From the NCBI GenBank assembly GCA_905250885.1, contig CAJNOQ010003115.1, forward strand, positions 1 to 21,354: 21,354 nucleotides of DNA. The letters run 5' to 3'. A program made the translations under genes and the position numbers. Below the pieces are notes generated by a model, which ran no database searches, was not told the DNA's origin, and worked only from the letters and a program-made list of their open reading frames with translations. Source of the stretch: Didymodactylos carnosus. Taxonomy: Eukaryota > Rotifera > Eurotatoria > Philodinida > Philodinidae. Below, piece by piece: positions 19,440 to 21,354 of this stretch. Each line of letters opens with the position of its first letter. Position 1 is the stretch's first letter.

Positions 19440-20303
19440 TTAATTTGTAGACAAAAATCGAACAAAATTTTCTAAATTAAATACAGTGCCATGTGTAGTG
19501 CCAGAATTGGACATTTGGATGAATTCTTGTAGGTTATTAGATGAAACTAGAAAAATGTTAACGATTAATGAAAAAAGTGAAGAGGAAAGAGCATCGTTCA
19601 CTTTACTTACTCTCACAACTGATACAGGGATAGCTGGGTGGTGCTGATCGATAAACACCATTTTCGTCTAACATGTGGGAACGATCGGAGGCAAATGTAT
19701 GTAAAAATTCCCCAGCTGGTATAACACGAAACATTCTAAAATCGTTGATAAAATGTTTACCTGTAATCACACAAAACTACTGAAAAATGTAGTGAACTAC
19801 TTTTTCCAAAAAAAAGCTCTGTTGTTGTTATACTAACCGATGATATTTTTTCGGCATCCTATGCTCGTATCCTATAGCTGTTTGAATATAGTCTAATGCT
19901 GAAACAGGAAACGTTAATGTTGTATCCAAATCGTATATCTTGGACGGTTCATTAGAGTTTTTCTGCACAAGAATGACGTGATAATCCTACAGTGACAACA
20001 AAAAAGACTTGTTCTTTTCATCGTCATGAATGTTTCGAATGGCTGTGTTACCCAAATAACAGGAGATTGAGACTGCCTAGCTGACTTTTGTTTCCATATT
20101 GGGATTTGTCGTCGATCATTTGAGATAAAAACAACGTATAAATTTTCAATATTTTTGTTCTTTTGTTGCCATTGTTCACAAAATTTCCAGATATTTTCTT
20201 CACTAAAATAACATTTTGTTCTATGATCAATTTTTAAGAGTGTATTTCAATGAACATACCAGTAACAAGACGTATAAATACATTGTTCACGTTGTTCAAC
20301 CAT
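19440..20303 (-). CDS. NTAQ1: Protein N-terminal glutamine amidohydrolase (WDYHV family), complete
   Basis: Deamidates N-terminal Gln to Glu in the Arg/N-degron pathway, so that the protein can be arginylated and degraded; the enzyme is cytosolic and nuclear. Five exons in transcript order (20303-20260, 20202-20052, 19986-19838, 19735-19611, 19546-19440) give 191 aa, against 205 in human. Family marks: [14 protein letters not shown] near the N-terminus with the catalytic Cys (C15), VIWDYHV with the catalytic His (H68; the motif is split by an intron after Trp), IYDLD with the catalytic Asp (D84), and FASDRSHM plus PPSYPC near the C-terminus. All triad residues are present and all phases join. 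It starts 212 bp downstream of the next minus-strand gene, in the same orientation. Confidence 0.97.
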
Positions 20304-20515
20304 TGGTTAAACTAATATTTTTTGTAAATTTACATAATATAAACTGAATTTCCTAATCTGAAAAAATATTGCATTCAACTATCTTTAAAAGATACAGTGC
20401 AAACTTTCAGTTATATTTTACTTATACATGATCGGAGAAAAGTGTTTACTAAATGTATATATAAACCGAAAAGAAAAAGTGCTTAGAAATGTTTGCTTAG
20501 TACAAAATAAAGTTT

Positions 20516-21029
20516 TTAAAATTCAGTTAACTGATCCGTGACTAAGTCAATTTTTTCTTTGATTTCCTCTGCTGATGATTGTGTTGGAAACCATGTTTCA
20601 CTACGTCTTTTTCGTTGCCCGATTGATTTGAGATTATTAATTTTACTAAACATTCCTATACTATAAGAGTGAGCTAAGATATATAGCGGTGGACTGTTCG
20701 AAGGTGATTTGGTTTGTTGCGAATGAGAAAGATTTGATAATGATATTGATTGTAATAATCGTGCTTTGTCTTTGTTTTTCTTATTAATTTTATTAATCAC
20801 CGATTTATTATTATGCACTGATGATGATGAACTGGGAAACGGTGTATTACCAGCTGAATTCATCTTTAAATCGTCCGATCTGAGTTCGGACCATACTTGT
20901 GATCTATTACGTCGAGAACGCTTTGATAACTTGTAAACAACAACGTAGAGTACTGCAGATGACAGGATAAAAATAGAGGCGATACTAATGACAAACAATA
21001 ATTTATGTGCCGTGATTATTGGAGTTTTT
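20516..21029 (-). CDS. Terminal exon of an unrecognised single-pass membrane protein (partial)
   Basis: The frame from 21029 to the TAA at 20516 encodes about 170 residues with no ATG before the membrane segment. The frame is closed by a stop just upstream, so it is best read as a last exon entered at the acceptor CATCTGAG. It begins KTPIITAHK, then a hydrophobic helix of about 23 residues (LLFVISIASIFILSSAVLYVVVY), then a basic stop-transfer KLSKRSRRNR. By the positive-inside rule the long Ser- and Lys-rich remainder should be cytoplasmic. It includes a Ser run, NKINKKNKDK, a SPSNSPP segment and an acidic end, EEIKEKIDLVTDQLTEF. The family is not recognised. Extracellular domains would be encoded upstream, outside the window or in exons I could not place. 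Confidence 0.55.
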
Positions 21030-21354
21030 CTCAGATGAAATGCCAGTTAAATTAAAAATAAAAAGTTAGAGATGCTATTTCTATGTTTAATGTTTGTAAT
21101 GGACGAAAATCAATGAAAAACAAATAACAAAATCACATTTTCGTAAATAAACTGGAACATAACTAGTTCCTAAGGAAACATATTTAGTTTATTTAAACGG
21201 CTTGTCCAGCTAACGGTCCCGTTCTTTCGCTCATTTTCAAAAAATTATTGCAATAAATCTACAAACTAATCTAAAATGGCAAATAGATAATTAAGTAGAT
21301 TAAACATTTGTCTACAAAATGAAAAGTGTCTCGCTCTGAATGTTGATTCGTTAT
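21030..21354. other. Right edge of the window, probable intron
   Basis: AT-rich sequence upstream (in transcript direction) of the membrane-protein exon. A 13-codon minus-strand ORF (about 21195-21236) starts with ATG but has no good donor. Nothing further can be assigned. Confidence 0.4.

Overview
The window is nuclear DNA of an animal. It is AT-rich, its genes are split by many short GT-AG introns (most 49-70 nt), and it carries a RIG-I-like receptor, a Set1-type histone methyltransferase, a dUTPase and an N-terminal glutamine amidase. RIG-I-like receptors are an animal family. The very short introns and low GC would suit a small-genome invertebrate such as a rotifer, but that is inference; no lineage marker was found. 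Gene models were built by hand: each intron was placed so that reading phases join and the protein keeps family motifs.

Layout. 1-1228: no gene identified. 1229-5117 (+): an 11-exon RIG-I-like receptor of 880 aa whose N-terminal signalling domain looks like a death effector domain (DED) rather than CARDs. 5118-9930: no convincing gene, but two large, decayed inverted-repeat elements (about 5.57-6.19 and 6.51-8.11 kb). 9931-10452 (+): a two-exon gene for a 154 aa protein with a DED-like fold. About 10.56-11.08 kb: another large inverted repeat. 11452-12212 (+): a complete six-exon dUTPase. 12436-17342 (-): the C-terminal part, possibly all, of a Set1/SETD1 H3K4 methyltransferase, facing the dUTPase tail to tail. 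17343-19439: no gene identified, one hAT-like element. 19440-20303 (-): a complete five-exon NTAQ1 (WDYHV) amidase. 20516-21029 (-): the last exon of an unrecognised single-pass membrane protein.

Mobile DNA is the second theme. One Set1 intron holds an 894 bp non-autonomous element with an exact 8-bp target-site duplication, hAT-like termini, and GGAGTC-type motifs spaced every 10 bp. A 223 bp Tc1/mariner-type MITE with TA flanks lies inside it. A second 402 bp hAT-like element with its own 8-bp duplication sits at 18.6 kb. Three older long inverted repeats surround the two DED genes.

The most interesting biology is the pair of nearby same-strand DED-type genes: a dsRNA sensor in which DED replaces CARD, and a small stand-alone DED-like protein. 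They could form a receptor-adaptor pair through homotypic DED contacts. The domain assignments are motif-based and the interaction is inference. The other genes are ordinary housekeeping genes (nucleotide hygiene, chromatin, Arg/N-degron pathway) with no evident link to the sensor.
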